From: an uncultured bacterium
Lineage (GTDB): Bacteria > Bacteroidota > Bacteroidia > Bacteroidales > Bacteroidaceae
Length of the DNA stretch: 64,000 nt
Assembly (NCBI GenBank): GCA_905216025.1
Contig: CAJMSE010000018.1
Location: forward strand, 1 to 64,000
Reading direction: 5' to 3'
Shown: positions 52,689-61,315 of the stretch, one piece after another
How positions within the stretch are numbered: position 1 is the first letter of the stretch
Layout: every line of letters starts with the position of its first letter
The notes under the pieces: model-generated
Told to the model about the DNA's origin: nothing
Databases searched by the model: none
What the model saw: only the letters and a program-made list of their open reading frames with translations
Position numbers and translations under genes: made by a program

Positions 52689-52773
52689 CCAAAATCCAAG
52701 GCAAAAACCAAGTAATTTCTTCCAAAATCCAAGGCAAAAAACACGCCGTTTCCTTCCAAAATCCAAGGCAAAA
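52689..52773. repeat. Three direct repeats CCAAAATCCAAGGCAAAA at 33-34 bp period
   Basis: Copies start at 52689, 52722 and 52756. They begin 12 bp upstream of the ATPase -7 element and continue away from it, so the nearest one overlaps the -33 position. The 15-bp intervals are unrelated. Too few and too short for a CRISPR array. Confidence 0.85.
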
Positions 52774-52918
52774 GCGGTGAAAGGAGATGACAAAGGCAGA
52801 TATTTCCGGATGATTTACAGCGGCAGTTTAAACCATTGCGCACGGCATACGTCACAATAATACATGCGCGGAGGCATCGGGGATGCGGCGCATTCAAATT
52901 ACAACTAACTTCTAAAAC

Positions 52919-55045
52919 ATGATGAAAAGGACTTTTATTTCTGCGGCGGCAGCACTCATCTGCATCACGGCATGGGGGCAGCCGCGCTATGACATGAAGA
53001 CGATACAGCGCGAACAGCTCGGCCGCGGCGTGGTGGCACTGCGGCAGGCCGACGGCAGCACGGTGGTGACGTGGCGCACGCTGACAAGTGACGCCAAGGG
53101 CGAGCCGTTCGACATCCTGCGCAACGGAGTGAAACTCAACGACCGGCCAATGACCGACGGAGGTACATTCTTCATCGACAAGGATGCTCCCGAGGGGGAT
53201 GTGACGTACGAGATACGCGGCGGCGCAAAGAACGGTACGTACACCGTCAAGGCCGGAGCGCCTGCGGGATATCTGCCGATAAGGCTCGACAAGCCGGAGG
53301 GCGGCATCACGCCCGACGGACGGCAGTATACCTACTCGGCAAACGACGCGAGCGTGGGCGACGTTGACGGCGACGGACAATACGAGATAATACTGAAATG
53401 GGAACCATCGAACGCGCACGACAACGCGCACGACGGCTTCACCGGACCGGTGCTCTTCGACTGCTACCGCCTGAGCGGCGAGCGCCTGTGGCGCATCGAC
53501 ATGGGACCGAACATCCGCGCGGGAGCTCACTACACACAGTTCATGGTCTACGACTTCGACGGTGACGGGCGCGCGGAGATGATGGTGAAGACGGCCGACG
53601 GCACCGTAGACGGCCGCGGAAAGGTCATCGGTGATCCGAAGGCCGACTGGCGTTTCGGCGTGAAAGAGGCGATGGCCCACTTCGACGAGAACCGGGAACG
53701 TGCCGCCAAAGAGATGCAGGAGCGGGAAAAGATGCGCCGCGAATGGGAAGAAATGCGAAAACAAGGGAAACGGCCCGAGAAACCAGGCGCCGGCAACATG
53801 AAGAACGGCAGAGACGGCAGGAAGAACAACAGGCGGCCGCAGCGCGCTCCGTGGCCGGGCATCGTGTTCAAGGCCGGCCGCATCCTCGAAGGTCCGGAAT
53901 ATCTCACGGTGTTCAACGGACTGACGGGCGAGGCGATGGCCACGGTCGACTATATTCCCGAACGCGGCGAACTAAGAGGTTGGGGCGACGAGAAGGGCAA
54001 CCGCTCGGAGCGCTATCTGGCCGCCGTGGGATATCTCGACGGCAAGCACGCAAGCGCCATCTTCTGCCGGGGATACTACACCCGCACCGTCATCGCGGCG
54101 TGGGACTGGGATGGCAAGCAGCTTACCAACCGCTGGACATTCGACACCAACGACGAGCGCTGGCGCAAATATGCCGGACAGGGCAACCACAACATCCGCG
54201 TGGCCGACGTTGACGGCGACGGATGCGACGAGATAACATACGGCTCGATGGCCGTAGACCACGACGGCACGGGACTCTACAACACGGGCATGGGGCACGG
54301 CGACGCCATGCACCTCACCGTATTCGACCCCACGTCTGACAGGCTACAGCTTTGGGACTGCCACGAGAACCGCCGCGACGGCAGCGACCTGCGCGATGCC
54401 GCCACAGGAGAAGTCATATTCCAGATAAAGAGCAATATCGACGTGGGCCGCTGCATGGCCGCCGACATAGACCCGACCAACCCCGGACTGGAGATGTGGA
54501 GCTCAGACAGCAAGGGCATCAGAAACATCAAAGGAGAGCGTGTGCTCCCCGCAAAGGCAAAGGCAAAAAAACAAATGGAAGCCGACAAAGACAAAGACTA
54601 CTACAAACCGAACGCGAACGACGACACCGCACTCTACATAAAAGGAGCGCGGGTATCGACAAACTTCGGAATATGGTGGGACGGCGACTTGCTGCGCGAA
54701 CTGCTCGACCACGAGACCGTAACGAAATATGACTGGCAGACGGGACGCACATATCCGCTGATAAAGTTTGACGGATGCCAGTTCAACAACGGCACGAAAT
54801 CGAATCCCTGCCTCAGCGCCGACATCCTCGGCGACTGGCGCGAGGAGGTAATCACCCGCACCGACGACAGCAGCGAGATGCGCATCTACGTCTCCCCCAT
54901 CCCAACCGGCCACCGCATCAACTGCCTCATGGAGGACATGCCCTACCGCCTGAGCGTAGCCGCGCAGAACGTGGCATACAACCAGCCCGCATGGACCGGC
55001 TTCTACCTCGGACCGGACAAGTCGGTGGTGGAGTTCCTGAAGTAA
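52919..55045 (+). CDS. PL11 rhamnogalacturonan lyase
   Basis: A 708-aa secreted enzyme: signal peptide (about 1-20), an N-terminal Fn3-like region (about 30-125), and an eight-bladed propeller with Ca-binding loops DVDGDGQYE (148-156), DFDGDGRAEM (about 212) and DVDGDGCDE. GPEYLTVFNGLTGE, NTGMGHGDAMHLTVF and SDSKGIRNIKGE are PL11 marks. It cleaves the rhamnogalacturonan I backbone by beta-elimination. A charged stretch (about 252-313, rich in Lys, Arg, Glu) is inserted between GDPKADWRFG and GRILEGPEYL; usual PL11 enzymes lack it. No obvious promoter; the 269-bp upstream gap holds only the triple repeat. Confidence 0.9.
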   Translation: MMKRTFISAAAALICITAWGQPRYDMKTIQREQLGRGVVALRQADGSTVVTWRTLTSDAKGEPFDILRNGVKLNDRPMTDGGTFFIDKDAPEGDVTYEIRGGAKNGTYTVKAGAPAGYLPIRLDKPEGGITPDGRQYTYSANDASVGDVDGDGQYEIILKWEPSNAHDNAHDGFTGPVLFDCYRLSGERLWRIDMGPNIRAGAHYTQFMVYDFDGDGRAEMMVKTADGTVDGRGKVIGDPKADWRFGVKEAMAHFDENRERAAKEMQEREKMRREWEEMRKQGKRPEKPGAGNMKNGRDGRKNNRRPQRAPWPGIVFKAGRILEGPEYLTVFNGLTGEAMATVDYIPERGELRGWGDEKGNRSERYLAAVGYLDGKHASAIFCRGYYTRTVIAAWDWDGKQLTNRWTFDTNDERWRKYAGQGNHNIRVADVDGDGCDEITYGSMAVDHDGTGLYNTGMGHGDAMHLTVFDPTSDRLQLWDCHENRRDGSDLRDAATGEVIFQIKSNIDVGRCMAADIDPTNPGLEMWSSDSKGIRNIKGERVLPAKAKAKKQMEADKDKDYYKPNANDDTALYIKGARVSTNFGIWWDGDLLRELLDHETVTKYDWQTGRTYPLIKFDGCQFNNGTKSNPCLSADILGDWREEVITRTDDSSEMRIYVSPIPTGHRINCLMEDMPYRLSVAAQNVAYNQPAWTGFYLGPDKSVVEFLK

Positions 55046-55063
55046 AAGAGTAAACAAAGATAT

Positions 55064-55132
55064 AAAACGCTAAGGCGCGGAGACGCAAAGAACTTTTTGA
55101 AGATTGAAAGTCCTTTGCGCCTTTGCGTTTTT
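55064..55132. repeat. Hairpin repeat, ACGCAAAG family (indel copy)
   Basis: Left arm 55064-55090 (AAAACGCTAAGGCGCGGAGA at its start) and right arm 55113-55132 pair with a 7-bp gap in the right arm. It follows the PL11 stop (55045) and is followed by TTTTT, so it can act as a terminator. The rest of the 55133-55300 gap is AT-rich, with no gene seen. Confidence 0.75.
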
Positions 55133-55301
55133 ATCACAACCGCCAGGAGGACACATAGACTTTACTGTACATTTGCCACATCGGCATCATCAGGCGCGTT
55201 GAACCGCCGCATTCCTAATATTCAGACTAAGATATTCGCTTTATATCTGACTCCCGATAACTGATTAATCAAAGAATTGATATCTGTTTTTATTTTTCTG
55301 A

Positions 55302-56615
55302 CAAATAAGGCTTGATAACTCGATTTTTTTTATTGAATTGCGACTCTCAGAAAAGACTGCATCTGCAAAAGTACCTGATGGATGGCCTACTTATTCTGTA
55401 AAAAAAGCATCTGTTTCCTTTTCAGGTAAAGAATATGTCTTAAATGGGGATGAAACTATAAGTATAACAGAATTGATTCCAAGTCATCCTTATTATGGAA
55501 ATATCAATGTTGAGTATGATAAAGGTCGCACTTACAATAAATCCTTTGGACCATTTAGTACTGGGCATTTGTATGCCCTAACTACGATTGTTGAATGTGG
55601 GCCTACTTCTATAACTGTTACAGGGAGATGTGATGTTGGTGATGCTCATATAAAAAGGACATACTTTTCGATATACAAAAAGCCTGATTACAGTGAAGGA
55701 AAAAATCTTGATGGTGACAATGTTTGTTTTACAGGTTTGAAGCCAGGAACTGATTATGAATATGTTTATAATGTTGTAACGGCAGAAGGAAGTTTCAGTA
55801 CTTGGGATGGGGAATTCACCACCCCCGCTCTCGAACTAACAACACTACAACCTAAGTGCGTGTCGAGCAGTTGCGCTATTGTAGCTGCCAAGACTAATAT
55901 AAGTGATGATGAGCCGAGTGTTGGTTTCCTGTGGAAGAAATATGATGCGCCTGAGTCTTTGAATCCCAATGAGGGCTATGCGGCCATTTACAACGGACAA
56001 TTGGAGGGATACATCAAAAATTTGCAGTCAACATCATATTACAATGTAAGGGCTTTTTATAAATCGGCAGGCGGAACGTATTACTATGGTGACTGGGTGA
56101 CGTTCGACCCGAGCGATTTCAGCTATTTCGAGCCAACGGTACACACTTACAACGTAACAGACGTGACGTCGAACACTGCGAAAGTGAAAGGCTACGTGAT
56201 GGCCGGCACGGACAACATAACGGAGCAGGGATTTGAGTACCGTCCGTTAGAGACAAATGGGGCAAAGACACAGATCGTGCGTGTTGCTGCTGCGGCGGAT
56301 AACTCGGGTGATGATGTGATTACCGTGTTTGCCACAGGACAGGTAATGACGGCAGAGCTACGCGATCTGAAACCGGAGACGACATATACATGCCGCGCTT
56401 TTGTGAAGACGGCTACCGGCACGACATACGGCGAGGAGCAAACATTTACCACGACGGCCGATGTGACAGGCATTGACACTGTGGATGCAGATGCTCCAAA
56501 ACCGGACATCGAGGGCTGTTATGATTTGAGCGGCCGCAAGATTGACACGATGCAGTATGGAATAAACATCATCCGCTATACAGACGGAACTACTCGTAAA
56601 GTGTTTGTCAGATAG
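55302..56615 (+). pseudogene. Fn3-like surface protein gene, 5'-truncated, with C-terminal sorting-like domain
   Basis: An open frame from 55302 (first near-cognate start TTG at 55338, 425 aa). No ATG and no signal peptide. Three Fn3-like repeats are seen: about 85-165 (ends FTTPA), 170-265 and 270-370 (ends QTFTTTA), with the FxTxxxxTxYxxRAF pattern. The C-terminus, GCYDLSGRKIDTMQYGINIIRYTDGTTRKVFVR in pattern, resembles the sorting domain of type IX-exported proteins or the related Prevotella tail. The first 500 bp are AT-rich and the rest near average, with the change at about 55815. It is likely the 3' part of a larger gene or a recombinant remnant. Confidence 0.6.
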
Positions 56616-56626
56616 TATTATATTGT

Positions 56627-56701
56627 TAACGCTAAGGCGCGGAGACGCAGAGATTTCTTTAACCATAAAAAGTTCTTTGCGTCTCTGCGCCTTAGCGTTT
56701 A
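56627..56701. repeat. Hairpin repeat, ACGCAAAG family, at convergent gene ends
   Basis: Left arm 56627-56652 and right arm 56675-56701 pair with two mismatches (arm core AACGCTAAGGCGCGGAGACG). It lies between the Fn3-like gene (+) and comEC (-), as the 17720 copy does between its genes. Confidence 0.85.
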
Positions 56702-56742
56702 ATATCTAATGAGGTGACAGCAGTACTTTCAAAGTCAGCTGC

Positions 56743-58311
56743 TCACCGTATATTTGAGTACCATCGGTCTGCCTTGGTGAACAATATACGCAGGAAGAGG
56801 TAGACCGTAAGCATGAGGGCATAGGCGATGAAAACCTGAACGGTATTAAGGCGTATGCCGCCTATCGAAGCGAACGGGAGGGAAGAAATTGCTGTAAGGG
56901 CTGAATTAAGAGAAGAGACGATAAATATCAGCAGGGATGCCACGGCGGAACGGACTGCTGGGACGAAAAACAGGGCAAGCATGGCAGCGGACAGATAGAG
57001 AATGGCGGCCACGGCAGGAACGGCTATCACGTTGGCAAGGAGCGAATATACGGGCAGGCTGCCGAAATAGTATGCCACAAGCGGAGCTGTGCCAAGCTGG
57101 GCGCAGAACGATACGGAAAGCATCTGCCACAAACGCACGAGCAACGGATGTGACCGCCTGAACCGCTCCGAGAAAAGCGACGCCAAAGGAGGATAGAGAA
57201 GCATTATAGACGCAACGGAAATGAAAGAGAGTTGAAAACCGGCATCGTAAAGGCTCAACGGATTGGCAACGAGCATGACGATGGCCGTGAAGGCAAGGAC
57301 ATTGAGCGACATGCGGTCACGCCCTCCAAGGCCGACAATGGAATATACAGTTATCATCACTGCCGCACGGACAACGGACAGCGGCATGCCGACAAGGAAT
57401 ACATAAGCCCAAACGGAGACTATTATGAACAGCTCGCGCAGTAACGACGGCCGGCGGCGGAGTGTAAACAAGGATATGATGATGTATATGATGCTGAGAT
57501 GCATGCCGGACAAGGCAAGCGTATGGGACACTCCTGATGAAGAATAGGCTCCTTTTGTCTCTGCAGTAAGCTCTGCCTTGTGCCCGAGTGTCATCGCTGC
57601 AGTCACGGCAAACACCTGACCGCTCAACCCTACATCACGATACGCCTCTATCAGCTTATGCCGATAGTAAAGTCCGGCCAAAGCTATACGCTGAAAAAGT
57701 GACAGGTCAAGCAAGCTGACACGTGCAGGTCTCCAGTCTTCATGCCACACAAAGCACTGAGCGGCAATGCCATGGACCTTCAGATACATGGCATAATCAA
57801 AGTTTGAATCGGAAGGTTTACCGGATGATTTACCGGCAAGACTGCCGGGTGCGGTCAGACGGGAACGGAAGCGGATGCCGCTGTTAACCGTTAATCCTCG
57901 ATAGCGCCCCTCGACGGTATCCCTGAAAAGAGAAACGCGCACCTTCTCGCCACACAGACGGCCGGAAGTGATGATGGCATCGAAACGCACGACCTTGCCA
58001 TGCTCCACAGGCTCACCGGCCACTACGGCCTCATAATCATCCGCTGCACCGGACAGCGGAACCGACGAGTTCTGCTCAGACAGGCACATGGCAGAGCAAC
58101 CGAAGAAGAATACAGAGGCAAGAAGGGTCCACGTTTGGAAAACCGGATGATTGAAAGACGGCAGACTGATAAGAACAGACAGGCAAAGGAAAACGCACCA
58201 CACGAATACACCGACAGATGAAAAAAAGAAGTGCGCCGTCATCATGCCGAGCACAAGAGCAATGACAAAGGGAACAAGCGGATATAAGGAGAACAGGGCT
58301 ACGTCTTTCAT
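56743..58311 (-). CDS. ComEC/Rec2-type membrane protein
   Basis: About 522 aa starting MKDVALFSLYP. There are several N-terminal helices, a soluble domain (DUF4131-like, about 95-210), and a competence domain with many helices (about 220-500), including AYSSSGVSHTLALSGMHLSIIY, which is the ComEC signature with conserved GVSHLLALSG. It forms a DNA-import channel in transformable bacteria. The C-terminal metallo-beta-lactamase domain of longer ComEC proteins is absent, as is common in Bacteroidota. The earlier ATG at 58344 is rejected because it lies in a terminator hairpin. Confidence 0.85.
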   Translation of the reverse strand: MKDVALFSLYPLVPFVIALVLGMMTAHFFFSSVGVFVWCVFLCLSVLISLPSFNHPVFQTWTLLASVFFFGCSAMCLSEQNSSVPLSGAADDYEAVVAGEPVEHGKVVRFDAIITSGRLCGEKVRVSLFRDTVEGRYRGLTVNSGIRFRSRLTAPGSLAGKSSGKPSDSNFDYAMYLKVHGIAAQCFVWHEDWRPARVSLLDLSLFQRIALAGLYYRHKLIEAYRDVGLSGQVFAVTAAMTLGHKAELTAETKGAYSSSGVSHTLALSGMHLSIIYIIISLFTLRRRPSLLRELFIIVSVWAYVFLVGMPLSVVRAAVMITVYSIVGLGGRDRMSLNVLAFTAIVMLVANPLSLYDAGFQLSFISVASIMLLYPPLASLFSERFRRSHPLLVRLWQMLSVSFCAQLGTAPLVAYYFGSLPVYSLLANVIAVPAVAAILYLSAAMLALFFVPAVRSAVASLLIFIVSSLNSALTAISSLPFASIGGIRLNTVQVFIAYALMLTVYLFLRILFTKADRWYSNIR

Positions 58312-58325
58312 ATATAAAAGAAAAG

Positions 58326-58350
58326 AGCCGGATGAGTTCGTCATCCGGCT
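58326..58350 (-). terminator. Terminator of the nuo operon
   Basis: AGCCGGATGA (58326-58335) and TCATCCGGCT (58341-58350) form a perfect 10-bp stem. On the minus strand it is followed by CTTTTCTTTT. It lies 18 bp after the nuoN stop and just before comEC. Confidence 0.85.
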
Positions 58351-58367
58351 CCCGTCTGTCAGTTATT

Positions 58368-59807
58368 TCAAGATATTATAAAATAAATCCTGTCGTATAT
58401 GTAGCTGAACACACCGAAGACAACTATACCGAATGTACAGATGCCCAAGGCCAGCTTACAGCATGTAGGAACCACAATTGGCTGTGCCAGATACTCGGGG
58501 ATATCGTCTTCTGGAGTGATATACATTGCCTTGACTATCAGCAGGTAGTAATAGAGACTCACTACCGTGTTTATCAAGGCAACGAACAGCACGACATAAG
58601 CGAGCAACTCACCATGACGCGCTGCCGCCATGAAGACGAAGAACTTGCTGAACATTCCGGCAAACGGAGGTATTCCGGCAAGCGAGAACAGCGCAAGCGT
58701 CATAAGGAAAGCCAGCTTAGGATTCTTCTTGTAGAACCCGTTGTAACGGCTGATATATGTGCTCTTATAGCGCTGCTCGACAATGCTGATGACGGCAAAC
58801 ACGCTCAGGTTGGCCACCACATAGACGAGTATGTAATATATCAGCGAAGCCATGCTCAGATAGTTAACACCGAGTATGGCAAGCATTATATAACCTGCCT
58901 GAGATATGGAACTGAAAGCCATAAAGCGCTTCAGCTCTCTCTGACGTATGGCAAAGAGGTTGGCAACCGTTATGCTCAGTACGATGGTTATATAAAGCAG
59001 ATAGTTCCAATACTCAATCAAATTGCCGAACACCTTGGTCAGGATTACCATTAGCGTGAATGCAGCCGCACCTTTCGAGACAACACTCAGATAACCGGTG
59101 ACCGGAGTCGGCGCACCCTGATATGAATCAGCCGTCCAGAAATGGAAAGGCACGAGAGAAATCTTGAAGGCAAGGCCGCTGAAGAAGAACACCAGTCCCA
59201 TTATTGTCAACGGAGACACCTGGATTGCCGCAGCCACATCTTCGAAATAGAGAGTGCCGACAGCACCATAGATGAACGATATGCCATAGAGCATCACACC
59301 GCTCGAGAATGTAGCCATGAGGATGAACTTGGCCGCACCCTCAGCAGACTCCCTGCTCTTCTTGTCGAATGCCACAAGGCATGCCATAGGCACGGAAGCC
59401 ATCTCCAATCCGAGGAAGAAGAGAAGGAAATGTCCTGAAGACATCATTATGTACATACCGAGAAGAGTCGATATGATGAGCTCGTAAAACTCACCCTCAC
59501 GCTTTATCACAGAGTCACGGCGGAGCCACGGCTGGGCCATCATCACGACAATGGCAGAACCAGCCGTAAGGATAGCCTTCATGAGATTTGCCGCATCGGT
59601 GGCATTATAAAGCCCGCCGAAAGCCTTTCCGGGAATTGTTGAGAAACAAGCCCAGCACTGAACAACAAGGAGGGATGCCGTAAGATAATAGAATGCATTG
59701 TAACGCTTGCCTTCATCATCGAGCATCATGTCTGCGATAAACACCACAATCAGCATGAACGTCAGTGTGATTTCAGGCACCATACATATAAATTGACTGT
59801 AATCCAT
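58368..59807 (-). CDS. nuoN: NADH-quinone oxidoreductase subunit N
   Basis: A 479-aa antiporter-like proton-pumping subunit of complex I. About 13-14 helices are present; conserved features include FYELIISTLLGMYIMMSSGH with the helix-5 Glu, SYQGAPTPVTGYLSVVSKGAA around the pump lysines, and LFSLAGIPPFAGMFSKFFVF. It follows nuoM with a 14-bp gap and ends the operon. Confidence 0.95.
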   Translation of the reverse strand: MDYSQFICMVPEITLTFMLIVVFIADMMLDDEGKRYNAFYYLTASLLVVQCWACFSTIPGKAFGGLYNATDAANLMKAILTAGSAIVVMMAQPWLRRDSVIKREGEFYELIISTLLGMYIMMSSGHFLLFFLGLEMASVPMACLVAFDKKSRESAEGAAKFILMATFSSGVMLYGISFIYGAVGTLYFEDVAAAIQVSPLTIMGLVFFFSGLAFKISLVPFHFWTADSYQGAPTPVTGYLSVVSKGAAAFTLMVILTKVFGNLIEYWNYLLYITIVLSITVANLFAIRQRELKRFMAFSSISQAGYIMLAILGVNYLSMASLIYYILVYVVANLSVFAVISIVEQRYKSTYISRYNGFYKKNPKLAFLMTLALFSLAGIPPFAGMFSKFFVFMAAARHGELLAYVVLFVALINTVVSLYYYLLIVKAMYITPEDDIPEYLAQPIVVPTCCKLALGICTFGIVVFGVFSYIYDRIYFIIS

Positions 59808-59821
59808 TTTCCCTAACGATT

Positions 59822-61306
59822 TTAGAAGTTAATTGCATTTAAAACAGGAGCGACTCCGTCGCTGATCACATTGCTGACCCACAAAGGCATGGAACCAAGG
59901 CCTGCCACGCAGAAAATGAGGCAGCATACAGATAACCGCTCATCCCATGTGGCATCGGTAAGCTCAAGGTAATGTGGATTTGTCACCTTGCCGAACAATA
60001 TCATGCCGACGGTACGCAAGATGTAGACTGCCGTGACTACTATCGACATACATGCAATGACAGTTGCCACACGATGGAACATGTCTGCATTCTCGAATGA
60101 ACCGACAAAGATTGTCATCTCGGCAGCAAAGCCGGAGAATCCCGGAAGACCGAGGTTTGCAAGACCGGCAATGACATAACCGACACTGAGGAAAGGCATT
60201 ATCTTCATCAGACCGCCGAGCTTATGTATGTCACGGGTATGGGTACGCCCGTAAATCATACCGATAAGGGCGAAGAACAATGCTGTCATAAGACCGTGTG
60301 AGAGCATCTGGAGTATAGCTCCGGTGCAAGCAGTCTTTGTCATCATGAGCAGTGCGAAGAGCACAAGACCGCAGTGAGACACCGAAGAATAGGCATTGAT
60401 GTATTTCAGGTCTGTCTGCACGCAGGCCGACAACGCTCCATACACAACGGAGATGGTCGTAAGAATGAGGAACACCCAAGCCAATTCCTTAGCGGCATCG
60501 GGCAACAGGTACATTGCTATGCGGAAGCATCCGTAACCTCCAAGCTTCATCAACACTCCGGCATGGAGCATCGACACTGCCGTAGGCGCAGAGGCATGAC
60601 CATCGGGAGACCACGTATGGAAAGGGAAAAGAGCACCAAGCACACCGAAACCGATGAAGATGAACGGGAAGAAAATCTTTTGTATCTCCACTGGGATGTT
60701 GTGCATTGCGGCTATCTCGGTTATTTCCATTGTTTTTCCGCCGCTGAAGTAGAATATGCCAAGGATTCCGATGATGAGCAACGCCGAGCCTCCCATCAGC
60801 ATGAGAGTCAGCTTCATTGCCGCATACTCCTTGTTACCGCTTCCCCACACACCGATAAGAAGATACATAGGGATAAGGGCCACCTCATAGAACATGAACA
60901 TGGTGAACAGGTCCATACTGATGAAGAATCCGTAAACACCGGTAGAAAGCAGGGTGAACCAAAGGAAATAGTCCTTTGTCATAGGCTTCAGCTGCCATGA
61001 TGCGAACGTTCCGGTAAAGACGATTATACTCGAAAGAAGAAGCATCACGACAGAGATACCGTCTACACCGACGGCATAATAGATATGGAGAGGTTCAAAC
61101 CATGGCCTGCTGAAGGTAAAAAGCATGGGAGAAGTATCGCCTCCCTGACGCGCCTGAATAAAAGCAACTGTCAGCCATACGGACAGTACAAGCAAACAGG
61201 TCGAGCCGGCCACCATCACGCCACGTACCTGATTGAGGTTGCGCGCAATCCAAAGACCGAGCAACATCAGGACGGGAATTACTACGAATAGACTTAATAT
61301 ACTCAT
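59822..61306 (-). CDS. nuoM: NADH-quinone oxidoreductase subunit M
   Basis: A 494-aa antiporter-like subunit. Marks include FMFYEVALIPMYLLIGVWGS (key Glu in helix 5), PFHTWSPDGHASAPTAVSMLHAGVLMKLGGYG (Lys) and GLPGFSGFAAEMTIFVG. A 9-bp gap separates it from nuoL. Confidence 0.96.
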   Translation of the reverse strand: MSILSLFVVIPVLMLLGLWIARNLNQVRGVMVAGSTCLLVLSVWLTVAFIQARQGGDTSPMLFTFSRPWFEPLHIYYAVGVDGISVVMLLLSSIIVFTGTFASWQLKPMTKDYFLWFTLLSTGVYGFFISMDLFTMFMFYEVALIPMYLLIGVWGSGNKEYAAMKLTLMLMGGSALLIIGILGIFYFSGGKTMEITEIAAMHNIPVEIQKIFFPFIFIGFGVLGALFPFHTWSPDGHASAPTAVSMLHAGVLMKLGGYGCFRIAMYLLPDAAKELAWVFLILTTISVVYGALSACVQTDLKYINAYSSVSHCGLVLFALLMMTKTACTGAILQMLSHGLMTALFFALIGMIYGRTHTRDIHKLGGLMKIMPFLSVGYVIAGLANLGLPGFSGFAAEMTIFVGSFENADMFHRVATVIACMSIVVTAVYILRTVGMILFGKVTNPHYLELTDATWDERLSVCCLIFCVAGLGSMPLWVSNVISDGVAPVLNAINF

Positions 61307-61315
61307 CTTTTATTT

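Noticed and set aside
52689..52773. Possible CRISPR array
   Set aside because: Only three 18-bp repeats with 15-bp intervals and no cas genes nearby.
58312..58344. Longer N-terminus for the ComEC protein
   Set aside because: The first ATG lies within the nuo terminator hairpin; MKDVALF at 58311 is preferred.
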